A program made the translations under genes and the position numbers. From positions 1-8,296 of the forward strand of contig SXPO01000145.1 in NCBI GenBank assembly GCA_005793285.1: DNA of 8,296 nt, written 5' to 3'. Shown piece by piece: positions 1 through 5,758 of the stretch. This DNA is from Nitrospiraceae bacterium (GTDB lineage Bacteria; Nitrospirota; Nitrospiria; Nitrospirales; Nitrospiraceae). Numbering within the stretch: position 1 is the stretch's first letter; each line of letters starts with the position of its first letter. A model generated the notes under the pieces. That model was not told where the DNA came from. It was given only the letters and a program-made list of their open reading frames with translations, and made no database searches.

Positions 1-311
1 GTGAGCAGAGGGTTGCGTTGCAGAAAAGATGGCTGTGAAGACGGCGCCGACTGCGCTGTCTGGTTGCTCGCCGTGGTAGGCGGCGGGGCCGTCGTTGGCT
101 TGGCGGTGGTAGACTGTTCAATCGGCTTGGCGCCATTGTCTTGATGGGTGCGTGATCCACGGCTGCCCATACTCATTGAGGAGCTCCCGCTGCGAGAGCC
201 GCTTGAAAATCCACCTCCCGATCCTCCTCGCGCCTTTGCAAGCGAGAGGGTCGGCATACCGATGAGCGCTGCGATAATACAGACGGTCATAAGTGTTGAA
301 CGTTTTAACAT
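1..311 (-). CDS. Tim44-like domain protein, N-terminal part (truncated by window edge)
   Basis: Only the first 103 codons are inside the window; the frame is open to position 1. The ATG at 311 is preceded by AAAGGAAA at good spacing. Residues 1-27 form a clear signal peptide or N-terminal anchor: Lys-Arg, then a hydrophobic core (TVCIIAALIGMPTLSLA), ending in AKA before a Gly/Ser/Arg-rich stretch (RGGSGGGFSSGSRSGSSS). This is followed by GSRGSRTHQ, a Thr/Pro/Gln-rich linker, and FLQRNPLL at the truncation point. Signal peptide, G/S/R-rich segment, SRGSRT motif, Pro/Thr linker and then 'RNP-L' leading into a glycine-rich membrane segment is the usual N-terminal build of bacterial Tim44-like proteins. 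These are membrane-anchored, with a C-terminal Tim44/MRPL45-type domain of unclear function. The diagnostic domain lies outside the window, so the call is an inference from architecture. It could instead be another low-complexity secreted protein. Confidence 0.6.
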   Translation of the reverse strand, partial: MLKRSTLMTVCIIAALIGMPTLSLAKARGGSGGGFSSGSRSGSSSMSMGSRGSRTHQDNGAKPIEQSTTAKPTTAPPPTTASNQTAQSAPSSQPSFLQRNPLL

Positions 312-376
312 GGGTTTCCTTTCACAACAGGATGGCACTCTCTGACAGACTGATGATTCAAACTCGCACTGACAGG

Positions 377-411
377 ACGACGTGGACAAGGGACTCCCCG
401 GTGCACGTCGT
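377..411. terminator. Hairpin between two minus-strand genes (possible terminator)
   Basis: ACGACGTG at 377-384 pairs perfectly with CACGTCGT at 404-411. A 19-nt loop holds a smaller GGGACTCCC fold. It lies just downstream of the stop of the secreted-protein gene (423-839) and upstream of the Tim44-like gene. There is no U-run after it in the minus-strand transcript, so it is either a weak or factor-assisted terminator or only a processing or stability hairpin. Confidence 0.35.
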
Positions 412-422
412 TTCTGGTACGG

Positions 423-839
423 TTAATTCCCCACTTTCAGCAACCACCCATCGGCCTTGTCACAATCGTTCGGCCCTTTGGCAAAAATTTCGACCCGGAT
501 GTAACTGCCTTTCACGGTGGCGGGTAGTTTGCCTTTAACCAAGTACCCGTTCGTGATCGTGGTGACAGTGACCGGGACTTTTTCGTCCTTGATTTTCACG
601 GTAATGCTTGGCCAGTTGGTGGTTTTGGATGCAAGAAATGAAAAATCCGACTTCGGCGCCACTTCTACATTATTCTTCTCCGCTGAGAATGGGATGGGCG
701 TGAAGGCAGAAAAATACACCTGGGTACAAGGATCTAGGCTGCCGGGAGCGTACGGACTGGAGTCGTACGCCCGAACTTGGCCGGCGGCACCACAGACACC
801 TACTGCAACAACAAGCCGTAGAATATTTTTCCAACTCAC
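423..839 (-). CDS. Small secreted protein of unknown function (138 aa)
   Basis: I do not recognise a named family. I chose the GTG at 839 over the upstream in-frame ATG at 926. It has AGAGAGG seven bases upstream, and it places a textbook signal peptide at the very N-terminus: MSWKN, hydrophobic LRLVVAVGVCGAAG, then QVRA with likely cleavage after Ala24. The mature part is about 114 residues, rich in alternating hydrophobic/polar strands (for example SITVKIKDEKVPVTVTTI and YIRVEIFAKG). That suggests an all-beta, immunoglobulin-like or similar sandwich. Two cysteines remain after cleavage, Cys38 (DPCTQ) and Cys126 (NDCDK), near the two ends of the mature domain and plausibly forming a disulfide in the periplasm. 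No lipobox is present. A possible promoter is listed separately at 899-926. Neighbours give no functional clue beyond another exported protein downstream. Confidence 0.75.
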   Translation of the reverse strand: MSWKNILRLVVAVGVCGAAGQVRAYDSSPYAPGSLDPCTQVYFSAFTPIPFSAEKNNVEVAPKSDFSFLASKTTNWPSITVKIKDEKVPVTVTTITNGYLVKGKLPATVKGSYIRVEIFAKGPNDCDKADGWLLKVGN

Positions 840-898
840 GGTTACGCCTCTCTCTGTAAATGGTGGAGTAGCTGGACTAGCATTGCCTATGCAACCGT

Positions 899-926
899 AT
901 TGTAATTCCTGCAATAAAAAATACAA
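899..926 (-). promoter_or_regulatory. Possible sigma-70 promoter for the secreted-protein gene
   Basis: On the minus strand, TTGTAT (926-921) is followed after 16 nt by TACAAT (904-899), a 5/6 match to the -10 consensus. Transcription would begin near 892, leaving a leader of about 50 nt before the GTG at 839. This start would fall downstream of the alternative ATG at 926 and so supports the shorter protein. The -35 is weak (3/6). Confidence 0.35.
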
Positions 927-1044
927 CCCCCTTCTTAAAGATCCCTCCCCTCCCGCCTTGCCCTTCCCTGATGGCTTATGTCAGGATTATCCGCGCGATT
1001 CAACCGACAAATAATTCACTCCTGTCATGGAAAGGAGAGCGCCT

Positions 1045-1464
1045 ATGCCGGCCAAAGTTGAGAACGGGCCGATCGTCAAGGTCTCAAAAACTGATGCAGA
1101 ATGGAAGAAGCTCTTGTCGCTGCTGGCCTACAGGGTGCTGCGGCACGAAGATACGGAACGGGCTTTTGCAAACCCACTCCATGAGAATCACCAGGCCGGG
1201 ATCTATTACTGCGCCGGCTGCGACCTGCCGCTCTTTTCATCCGAACACAAATTCGACAGCGGTACTGGTTGGCCCAGTTTTTGGCAGCCGATCGATCCGA
1301 AAGTGATTGAAACACGCACAGACTCAAAATTCTTCATGCCCCGTATAGAAGTCCACTGTGCCCGCTGCAACGGTCACCAAGGCCACGTCTTCGACGATGG
1401 CCCTCCTCCTACAGGCCTGCGCTACTGTATCAACGGAGTCTCACTGAAATTCGTGGCGAGTTAA
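1045..1464 (+). CDS. msrB: Peptide-methionine (R)-S-oxide reductase MsrB
   Basis: Reduces the R epimer of methionine sulfoxide in oxidised proteins, repairing oxidative damage. The 139-residue product has the full single-domain MsrB layout. The first zinc-binding pair CAGC is at Cys56/Cys59. The substrate motif FDSGTGWPSFW is at 70-80. The second zinc pair CARC (Cys105/Cys108) is followed by NGHQGHVFDDGPPPTGLRYC. The catalytic Cys128 sits in RYCINGVSLKF. The start at 1045 has AAGGAG about nine bases upstream; the in-frame ATG at 1027 would overlap that ribosome site and lacks one of its own. Thr74 occupies the position where many MsrBs carry the resolving cysteine (GCGWPSF). The enzyme is therefore expected to use another thiol or a direct reductant, as known for MsrBs of this type. 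There is no signal peptide, so it is cytoplasmic. It is monocistronic, and the flanking genes face away or converge. Confidence 0.96.
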   Translation: MPAKVENGPIVKVSKTDAEWKKLLSLLAYRVLRHEDTERAFANPLHENHQAGIYYCAGCDLPLFSSEHKFDSGTGWPSFWQPIDPKVIETRTDSKFFMPRIEVHCARCNGHQGHVFDDGPPPTGLRYCINGVSLKFVAS

Positions 1465-1561
1465 TACGACACTGGCTGCTCGGATTAAAGACAGCTCAAG
1501 CCTCGGCATCGCCTTCGCAACGAATGGCTGGCGTTCGACAGGACTATAGGCGTAAGAGTCT

Positions 1562-1610
1562 GGGAGCGCGCCTCGAATTCAGGCTGACAGGCTCTGTGAG
1601 GCACGCTCCC
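1562..1610 (-). terminator. Long-stem hairpin downstream of a microgene
   Basis: GGGAGCGCGCCTC (1562-1574) and GAGGCACGCTCCC (1598-1610) form a 13-bp stem with a 23-nt loop. On the plus strand one pair is a C/A mismatch. In the minus-strand RNA the same position is a G-U wobble, so the fold fits a minus-strand transcript better. It would then end the transcript of the 27-residue ORF at 1655-1738. No U-tract follows, so intrinsic termination is uncertain. It may also separate this unit from the converging msrB. Confidence 0.4.
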
Positions 1611-1654
1611 GAGAAAGGATGCGGGGACTTAGCAGTCCGCCGTGCGGAGACGGC

Positions 1655-1738
1655 TCACTGGCCCTTTTTGTAGACAATTATTCCGCCGACCAAAAGCGCG
1701 GCGATCACAAGCCCAAATACAATAGTATTGATATCCAT
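1655..1738 (-). CDS. 27-residue single-span membrane peptide (copy 1)
   Basis: A microgene with a very strong ribosome site (AAGGAGG, five bases before the ATG at 1738). The peptide begins MDINTIVFGLVIAALL, continues VGGIIVYKKGQ and stops at TGA. It has one hydrophobic helix of about 20 residues, an acidic residue at position 2 and a C-terminal YKK, which predicts an inner-membrane span with the lysines in the cytoplasm. It matches the neighbour at 2017-2100 at 12 of 27 positions with no gap (MD, F8, V17-G-G, V22-Y-K-K), so the two are tandem paralogues. The shared protein-level pattern and the good ribosome sites argue that both are expressed. The function is unknown. A small subunit or regulator of a membrane complex, or a type I toxin-like peptide, are possibilities only. 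Confidence 0.72.
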   Translation of the reverse strand: MDINTIVFGLVIAALLVGGIIVYKKGQ

Positions 1739-1930
1739 AGCGCCCTCCTTGGGAGCGACCATACGCGCTTATGGACAAATTAGCGAGCTTTCTAATGTTC
1801 TCCGGATGAGGATTCTGAGCAGCACCACCTTTCCGCTTCATTATGGATTCAACAGCTTGGCAATTTTGAGCATGGGAAAATAGCAGTGATGCGCGAAACA
1901 GCGGATATGGGCACACACACCCTAGGAGAT

Positions 1931-1953
1931 CGGGAGGCGCAATGCGCCTCCCG
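1931..1953. repeat. Perfect 10-bp GC-rich hairpin with AAT loop
   Basis: CGGGAGGCGC (1931-1940), AAT, then GCGCCTCCCG (1944-1953): a perfect inverted repeat with a three-base loop. It lies between the two microgenes and downstream of the stop of the one at 2017-2100. It has the stem of a strong terminator but no U-run on either side. It could be a terminator, a processing hairpin or an extragenic palindrome of the REP type. Its GGGAG/CTCCC ends resemble those of the hairpin at 1562-1610. Confidence 0.5.
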
Positions 1954-1990
1954 TCTCGAACCGTCTGATGGGCTATCGGGCCGAGATACG

Positions 1991-2020
1991 GTAGACAGTC
2001 GCTCTCTCTCGACTGTCTAC
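1991..2020 (-). repeat. Perfect 10-bp hairpin overlapping a microgene stop codon
   Basis: GTAGACAGTC (1991-2000) pairs exactly with GACTGTCTAC (2011-2020), with the loop GCTCTCTCTC between. The stop codon of the 2017-2100 ORF lies inside the upstream arm in the minus-strand RNA. The structure could protect the 3' end of that mRNA, slow the terminating ribosome or contribute to transcription termination together with the second hairpin at 1931-1953. No U-tract follows. Confidence 0.45.
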
Positions 2021-2100
2021 TCGCTCTTCTTGTAAACAACCAGGCCGCCGACAAAAATTCCCAGCATCACGATTGCGAACATGATGAAAGTACTATCCAT
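2017..2100 (-). CDS. 27-residue single-span membrane peptide (copy 2)
   Basis: The ATG at 2100 is preceded by AAAGGGG seven bases upstream; the stop is TAG. The peptide begins MDSTFIMFAIVMLGIF, continues VGGLVVYKKSE, and is the same length as the downstream copy at 1655-1738, with 12 of 27 identical residues. It is one hydrophobic helix with an acidic N-terminus and a Lys-Lys C-terminus. About 280 nt separate the two ORFs, and two strong hairpins fall in that gap, so they may be separately transcribed or processed. I know of no named family that I can assign. The conservation of length, VGG and VYKK across copies is the main evidence that this is a gene. Confidence 0.72.
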   Translation of the reverse strand: MDSTFIMFAIVMLGIFVGGLVVYKKSE

Positions 2101-2101
2101 G

Positions 2102-2529
2102 GCTTTACCCCTTTCATTGAGTTCACATCACATACGCTCGGCCAAAGATACTTCCAGCTTCACGAGCAGGAGCACATAATAGACGGGACGTTTCCACAGC
2201 CTGACTTTACGACACCCCCGTGAGAGAATTGAGACTCACGATCTCTTCGATTAACCTGCTCGTTCATCTTGTTCACCGACAACACAGCATGGACGACCAG
2301 CCACAATATTCAACATTGAGTGGTCGCCCGTGCGTGGCGCTTAGGACGCCGAGTCGATTATTTGGTGCTAATTCTGCAGACCCGTACGAGGAGTCGGAGC
2401 AAGAGCGATTCGTCAGGGGAGATGCACAATCCCAGGCGCTTGTGTTCCTCACGCATTGGATGTTCTCCACAGAGGCTGACTAAACCGTACATTCCCTACG
2501 CGGGATAACAGCAGCCGATGGAGAACCGA
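2102..2529. other. Intergenic stretch without a convincing gene
   Basis: About 430 nt upstream of the microgene at 2017-2100. Open frames exist on both strands (for example plus-strand 2220-2483), but none has a ribosome site, a plausible protein composition or recognisable motifs. It probably contains the promoter of the downstream microgene. A TATTAT lies on the minus strand near 2180, with no good -35 element. Confidence 0.5.
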
Positions 2530-2601
2530 CTAGCGTGACTGACGAGAAGCCCGTCCGTAACTCGGCGGGCCATCGTAATCCGGCGGACTAAGGTCTTCCA
2601 T
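2530..2601 (-). CDS. Possible 23-residue peptide with a very strong ribosome site
   Basis: The ATG at 2601 is preceded by AAGGAGGAGGTGAAG, essentially a perfect anti-16S complement at suitable spacing, and the ORF ends at TAG. The peptide starts MEDLSPPDYDGPPSYGRA and finishes with an Arg/Ser-rich tail (SRQSR). It is acidic and Pro/Tyr-rich at the front, basic at the end, with no hydrophobic span. A candidate promoter lies about 95 nt upstream (2695-2723). I do not recognise it. It could be a real microprotein, a leader peptide with no gene behind it, or a chance ORF after a strong purine tract. Confidence 0.42.
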   Translation of the reverse strand: MEDLSPPDYDGPPSYGRASRQSR

Positions 2602-2694
2602 CTTCACCTCCTCCTTGCTCGGAATGAACGAGAGGACATATGAAGCCATAACCTGTCACAAAGCGGAAACTGAGACAAACAACTGACGAGTTCC

Positions 2695-2723
2695 TCTGTA
2701 CACCTCTTCGTCACCTATGTCAA
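2695..2723 (-). promoter_or_regulatory. Possible sigma-70 promoter upstream of the 23-residue ORF
   Basis: The minus strand carries a perfect -35 TTGACA (2723-2718), a 17-nt spacer, and TACAGA (2700-2695) as a poor -10 (3/6). It points toward the microgenes and lies just past the stop of the methyltransferase gene, so it would give the gene-poor region its own transcription. Confidence 0.3.
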
Positions 2724-2822
2724 CTCATGCGAGTCAATATTTTTTTGCCAGCCCTCAAGCATACCTCGTGCCACTCGCACAAAGATTCCGCAGGAAAAAC
2801 GATTGAACCGATCTGGGCCTCA

Positions 2823-4016
2823 TCATGGCATGCCGCCAATGATTTCCTGGTAATAGTCTTTGAGTATCGCTGCGCGAGCCGGTTCAACGATCACGAGCTG
2901 CCGCTGATCGAACGTGTTGGCGCAATAGAAATACCGTACCTCGTCGGATATCCCCAACTCAACATGCACTTGCCGACCGTCCGATTGCTGGCGCGTCATT
3001 TCTTGTGTCACTGCCCGATCTTTCAATTGTTCCCATGCCGTTTGTGCTGAAGGCCAATGATTCTCATACAGGGGCCTGCTGGAATCCGTCTGTACGGCAA
3101 CCCCGGTATTCCGATCGAAGACCAGGCCTTCATCTCTCTCCGGTGATTCGTCCCACACCAAAGAAGACCCGCGCCCTTTTTGCACTACATACAACGGTCC
3201 ATCGTCTACCGCTTCTTCGATCAGTCGATACCGGATCGATCCAGGAGGTTCAATCAACTGAAAGCCCCTGTCCGCCAATGCTCGCTGGAAGGGCACTCGC
3301 CTAGCCAGGTGTCTTACTTTTTCACATACGACCATGCGGCCAGCTGAGTCCAGGACCGCACCGAGCCGGTCCAACCGTGCGCCGATTCCTGTTCGCTGCT
3401 CAAAATCTGTTTGCCGTTCTGCGTGATGAGCCCGCGTGAAGGTCCGCCAACTCTCACTGGGAATGCCAGGATCCTGCTCTGCCTGCATCAGCGCCTGCGT
3501 CGCCAGAATGAGATCGAAGGAACCTCGAAGCGATTCACGCTCCACATCGAGACAGTCAAAACGGACATTGGTCTGGCCCATCTCCTTTGATTGCTGCCGA
3601 GCGGCCGCAATCGATGCCGGTGATCGATCAATCGCGATGAACTCTTTATCAGGAAATCGACGGGCATAGAAGGTGGTGAGAATTCCCGTGCCACAGCCGA
3701 AGTCGAGAACGCGCTGGGCGTCGCCGAGCCTGGAGGCCACAGACAATCCGACCGCTTCATAGTAGTCGTACCGTTGGCTGTGAATGACGGAACGGATGGT
3801 CGGCCGGGAAGTTAGGTCATAAAACGCGATTTCGTCGCGGTAATCGCCGCTCCGTTTCAGCTCGACCTGTCGATTGAGATGATTCAGATCTGCAGAAGAA
3901 AGTTGCCGCCGTTGCCAAGCAAAATAGTCACGGTCGGACGTGAATCGCTTAAGGCCCCACCGGGCGAGGTGTTCGTGAAACGCAGATCGTACCTCGTCGT
4001 TCGCATCGACCGGCAT
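2823..4016 (-). CDS. Class I SAM-dependent methyltransferase with N- and C-terminal extensions
   Basis: A 397-residue protein. The Rossmann methyltransferase core begins near residue 100. Motif I is VLDFGCGTG (103-111), the acidic residue ending strand 2 is Asp130 (FIAIDRS), motif II-like FDCLDVE is at 153-159, and FDLILATQAL at 167-176 is the motif IV region. About 100 residues precede the core, including a conserved-looking stretch FYDLTSRPTIRSVIHSQRYDYYEAVG. More than 110 residues follow it (about 285-397, with LYENHWPS and YFYCANTFDQRQLVIVEP) and match no domain I can name. The substrate cannot be read from the sequence. The ATG at 4016 has GAGGAA about seven bases upstream. It starts 40 nt after the ProA-like gene on the same strand, so the two are probably co-transcribed. 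The protein is soluble, with no signal peptide. Confidence 0.85.
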   Translation of the reverse strand: MPVDANDEVRSAFHEHLARWGLKRFTSDRDYFAWQRRQLSSADLNHLNRQVELKRSGDYRDEIAFYDLTSRPTIRSVIHSQRYDYYEAVGLSVASRLGDAQRVLDFGCGTGILTTFYARRFPDKEFIAIDRSPASIAAARQQSKEMGQTNVRFDCLDVERESLRGSFDLILATQALMQAEQDPGIPSESWRTFTRAHHAERQTDFEQRTGIGARLDRLGAVLDSAGRMVVCEKVRHLARRVPFQRALADRGFQLIEPPGSIRYRLIEEAVDDGPLYVVQKGRGSSLVWDESPERDEGLVFDRNTGVAVQTDSSRPLYENHWPSAQTAWEQLKDRAVTQEMTRQQSDGRQVHVELGISDEVRYFYCANTFDQRQLVIVEPARAAILKDYYQEIIGGMP

Positions 4017-4056
4017 GGAATTTCCTCGACGGATAACGTTTCGCGTTTCACGGAAA

Positions 4057-5421
4057 TCATGGCCGCTTCAGCATGATCGCGTCGAAGTACGTCTCCGGGA
4101 CAGGATGCGGCAAGCGAAGTTGACCGGACCCAAACCCGACGTACTTCTCGCACGTCAACTGTTCCAACCCGATCGGCCCCTTCGCATGCAGCCGCGACCC
4201 GCTGAGTCCGATATCGGCCCCCATCCCATAGCTATCCCCCGCGTTGAGCCGGGACGACGCGTTGACGAACACCGCGCCGGCATCGACCTCGCGCGTAAAG
4301 CGCAGGGCCGATTCATAGCGAGTCGTCGCAATGACGGCCGTGAGACAAGAACCGTACTCCGCGATATGCGCCAAGGCCTCGTCCAAATCCTCCACCATTT
4401 TCACAGCCAATACGGGCCCCTGGAACTGCGTGCGCCAATCGGCATCCGTCGCCGGCACAATCGAGGTATGGCCCGTCATCGCCATCTGCCCCATCAACGC
4501 GACCGTCTTCGGACAGCCGCGCACTTCAATCTTGAATTGATCCAGCAGCCGGTTGATCAGCGGGGGCAAGAACTGCCGCCCGATCACTTGCTGCACCAGC
4601 AAGGTATCCAGCGCGTTGGCCGCGCCGAACAACTGCGCCTTGGAATTGATCACCATGTTCTGCGCCATGGGAATATCGGTATCCCCATCGACATAGAGCT
4701 GCGTAAGACCACCGTCATGACAGAGCACCGGCATTTTCGCCTGCTCCATCACCGCTTTGCGAAGGCCTGCGCCGCCGCGTGGAATGATAGCGTCCAAACT
4801 TTTCGCGGACCGCATCAAGTCGACGGCGATATCCTTTTCCGGGCGATCGATCAGAATCCAGGCGCCTGCCGGCACTTCACTTGTTTCAATTGCTTCACGC
4901 AACCCCGCTTCTATGGCTCGGCTCGTCAGGTTCCACTCCGACGCGCCACGGAAGACACAGAGATTGCCCGATTTGAGACAGAGTGCGATCGACTCAACCA
5001 TCACCAGCGGACTCAGCTCGGAAATGACCCCGATCACGCCGATGGGAACCCGCATCCGGCTGACTTGAAGCCCGTCCGGCCGCTCCCACCGAGCCGTCAC
5101 GGCGCCGACCGGATCGGGCAATTCGGCAATGATACGCAGCCGCTCGACCATCTCCTTAATCGAGTCGGCCGTCATCCGTACACGCGCGACGGACGCTCTC
5201 ATCCGATCCTTTTTCACATCGGCCTCGTGCGACTTCCCGACAGCGTCGACGTCCTTCGTATTGGCCGCTAAGATCGCTTCTTCGTCGGCTGCCAATCGAT
5301 CCGCCATCGCCCGCAACGCGCGCGCTTTGGACGGCCCCGACAGCAGCGCCAACCGCCTCGCCATGCTCCGGCAGTCTTTCAACAGTTTGTCTAGGTACAG
5401 CTTAACGGGCACTTCCTGCAT
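4057..5421 (-). CDS. ProA-family (glutamate-5-semialdehyde dehydrogenase-like) protein lacking the catalytic cysteine
   Basis: Family members reduce gamma-glutamyl phosphate to glutamate semialdehyde in proline synthesis. Fold-wide similarity is clear: N-terminal MARRLALLSGPSKARALRAM, VPIGVIGVISE (125-135), LCLKSGN (147-153), IPRGGAGL (213-220), LYVDGDTDI (242-250), VDAGAVFVNASSR (379-391) and the family ending LHAKGPIGLEQLT (411-423). The active site differs. The stretch that should read like NAKTQRPxxCN is NSKAQLFGAAN, so Ala268 replaces the catalytic Cys. Thr240 replaces the Cys of the GxCHxYVD motif, and SELSPLVMV replaces YESRPNVTV. At 454 residues it exceeds the usual ~420 because of about 25 extra C-terminal residues. 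Start: the ATG at 5421 has GGAG upstream, matches family starts and lies just after a likely promoter; the open frame further upstream to 5670 looks non-coding. Reading through to the methyltransferase is likely. I infer a non-dehydrogenase or altered role. Confidence 0.88.
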   Translation of the reverse strand: MQEVPVKLYLDKLLKDCRSMARRLALLSGPSKARALRAMADRLAADEEAILAANTKDVDAVGKSHEADVKKDRMRASVARVRMTADSIKEMVERLRIIAELPDPVGAVTARWERPDGLQVSRMRVPIGVIGVISELSPLVMVESIALCLKSGNLCVFRGASEWNLTSRAIEAGLREAIETSEVPAGAWILIDRPEKDIAVDLMRSAKSLDAIIPRGGAGLRKAVMEQAKMPVLCHDGGLTQLYVDGDTDIPMAQNMVINSKAQLFGAANALDTLLVQQVIGRQFLPPLINRLLDQFKIEVRGCPKTVALMGQMAMTGHTSIVPATDADWRTQFQGPVLAVKMVEDLDEALAHIAEYGSCLTAVIATTRYESALRFTREVDAGAVFVNASSRLNAGDSYGMGADIGLSGSRLHAKGPIGLEQLTCEKYVGFGSGQLRLPHPVPETYFDAIMLKRP

Positions 5422-5481
5422 TGACGTCACGCTCCATTCACTCTCGTTCGATGAACAAGCATCATTCGTGGCGAAACAGTG

Positions 5482-5511
5482 ACTATAGCACGTGATTTTT
5501 AAGGCAGTAAA
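5482..5511 (-). promoter_or_regulatory. Probable promoter of the ProA-like/methyltransferase unit
   Basis: On the minus strand, an extended -10 TGCTATAGT (5490-5482; TATAGT is 5/6) lies 18 nt after TTTACT (5511-5506; 4/6 to TTGACA). Transcription from near 5475 would leave a leader of about 55 nt before the ATG at 5421 and exclude the longer upstream reading frame. Confidence 0.45.
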
Positions 5512-5681
5512 GGCAGCCTGATGCGAAGCCTGTCCAGGGTCAGGCGATCCATCAATAAAGCACTTGGCATTTAGGCGGTTTGCCAACGAGCAGAAAAAGT
5601 CGATCCCCCCCCCGTTGGGTTCTACTAGAATATCAGCATTGCTGACGGCCGGTCGAATCTCGTTTCCCAATGGCGAGTAGT

Positions 5682-5719
5682 CGAAGGCCGGTCTTCTTTA
5701 ACCGGAGGGCTGGCCTTCG
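5682..5719 (-). terminator. Hairpin behind the transporter gene
   Basis: CGAAGGCC (5682-5689) pairs with GGCCTTCG (5712-5719), and an inner CCGGT/ACCGG pair (5688-5692 and 5701-5705) can form a competing or nested stem. It lies about 40 nt downstream of the transporter stop. The minus-strand RNA has no U-run after the stem; the plus-strand reading has a short GTTTT. It is probably a terminator or boundary structure, but the direction is uncertain. Confidence 0.4.
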
Positions 5720-5758
5720 TGTTTTGACTTGAGTCGGTCCCACCTGCTTTGGTTGGGG

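Larger units (their letters stand above)
5422..5758. other. Intergenic region between ProA-like and transporter genes
   Basis: About 340 nt with no convincing gene. It contains the promoter of the ProA-like gene (5482-5511) at one end and a hairpin behind the transporter gene (5682-5719) at the other. The minus-strand frame stays open through 5670, but it gives a cysteine- and asparagine-scattered sequence with no family resemblance. Confidence 0.6.

Noticed and set aside
342..375. Direct repeat CTGACAG twice upstream of the Tim44-like gene
   Set aside because: Two seven-base copies are too short to distinguish from chance, and no promoter is aligned with them.
1629..2054. Minus-strand 141-codon frame across both microgenes
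   Set aside because: It is out of frame with both 27-residue ORFs, has no ribosome site, and its protein is Arg/Cys/Ser-scattered; the microgenes explain the region better.
2220..2483. Plus-strand 87-codon frame starting with GTG
   Set aside because: No ribosome site, no motifs, and a composition unlike a folded protein.
2718..2748. Terminator on the plus strand (ACTC-ATGC-GAGT before a T-run)
   Set aside because: The stem is only four pairs and no plus-strand gene ends here; the T-run alone is not enough.
4015..5271. Plus-strand 418-codon open frame
   Set aside because: Antisense of the ProA-like gene; Arg/His/Pro-rich composition with no motifs, typical of a shadow frame in GC-rich DNA.
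5422..5670. 83-residue N-terminal extension of the ProA-like protein
   Set aside because: No resemblance to ProA N-termini, and it contains a likely promoter for the ATG at 5421.
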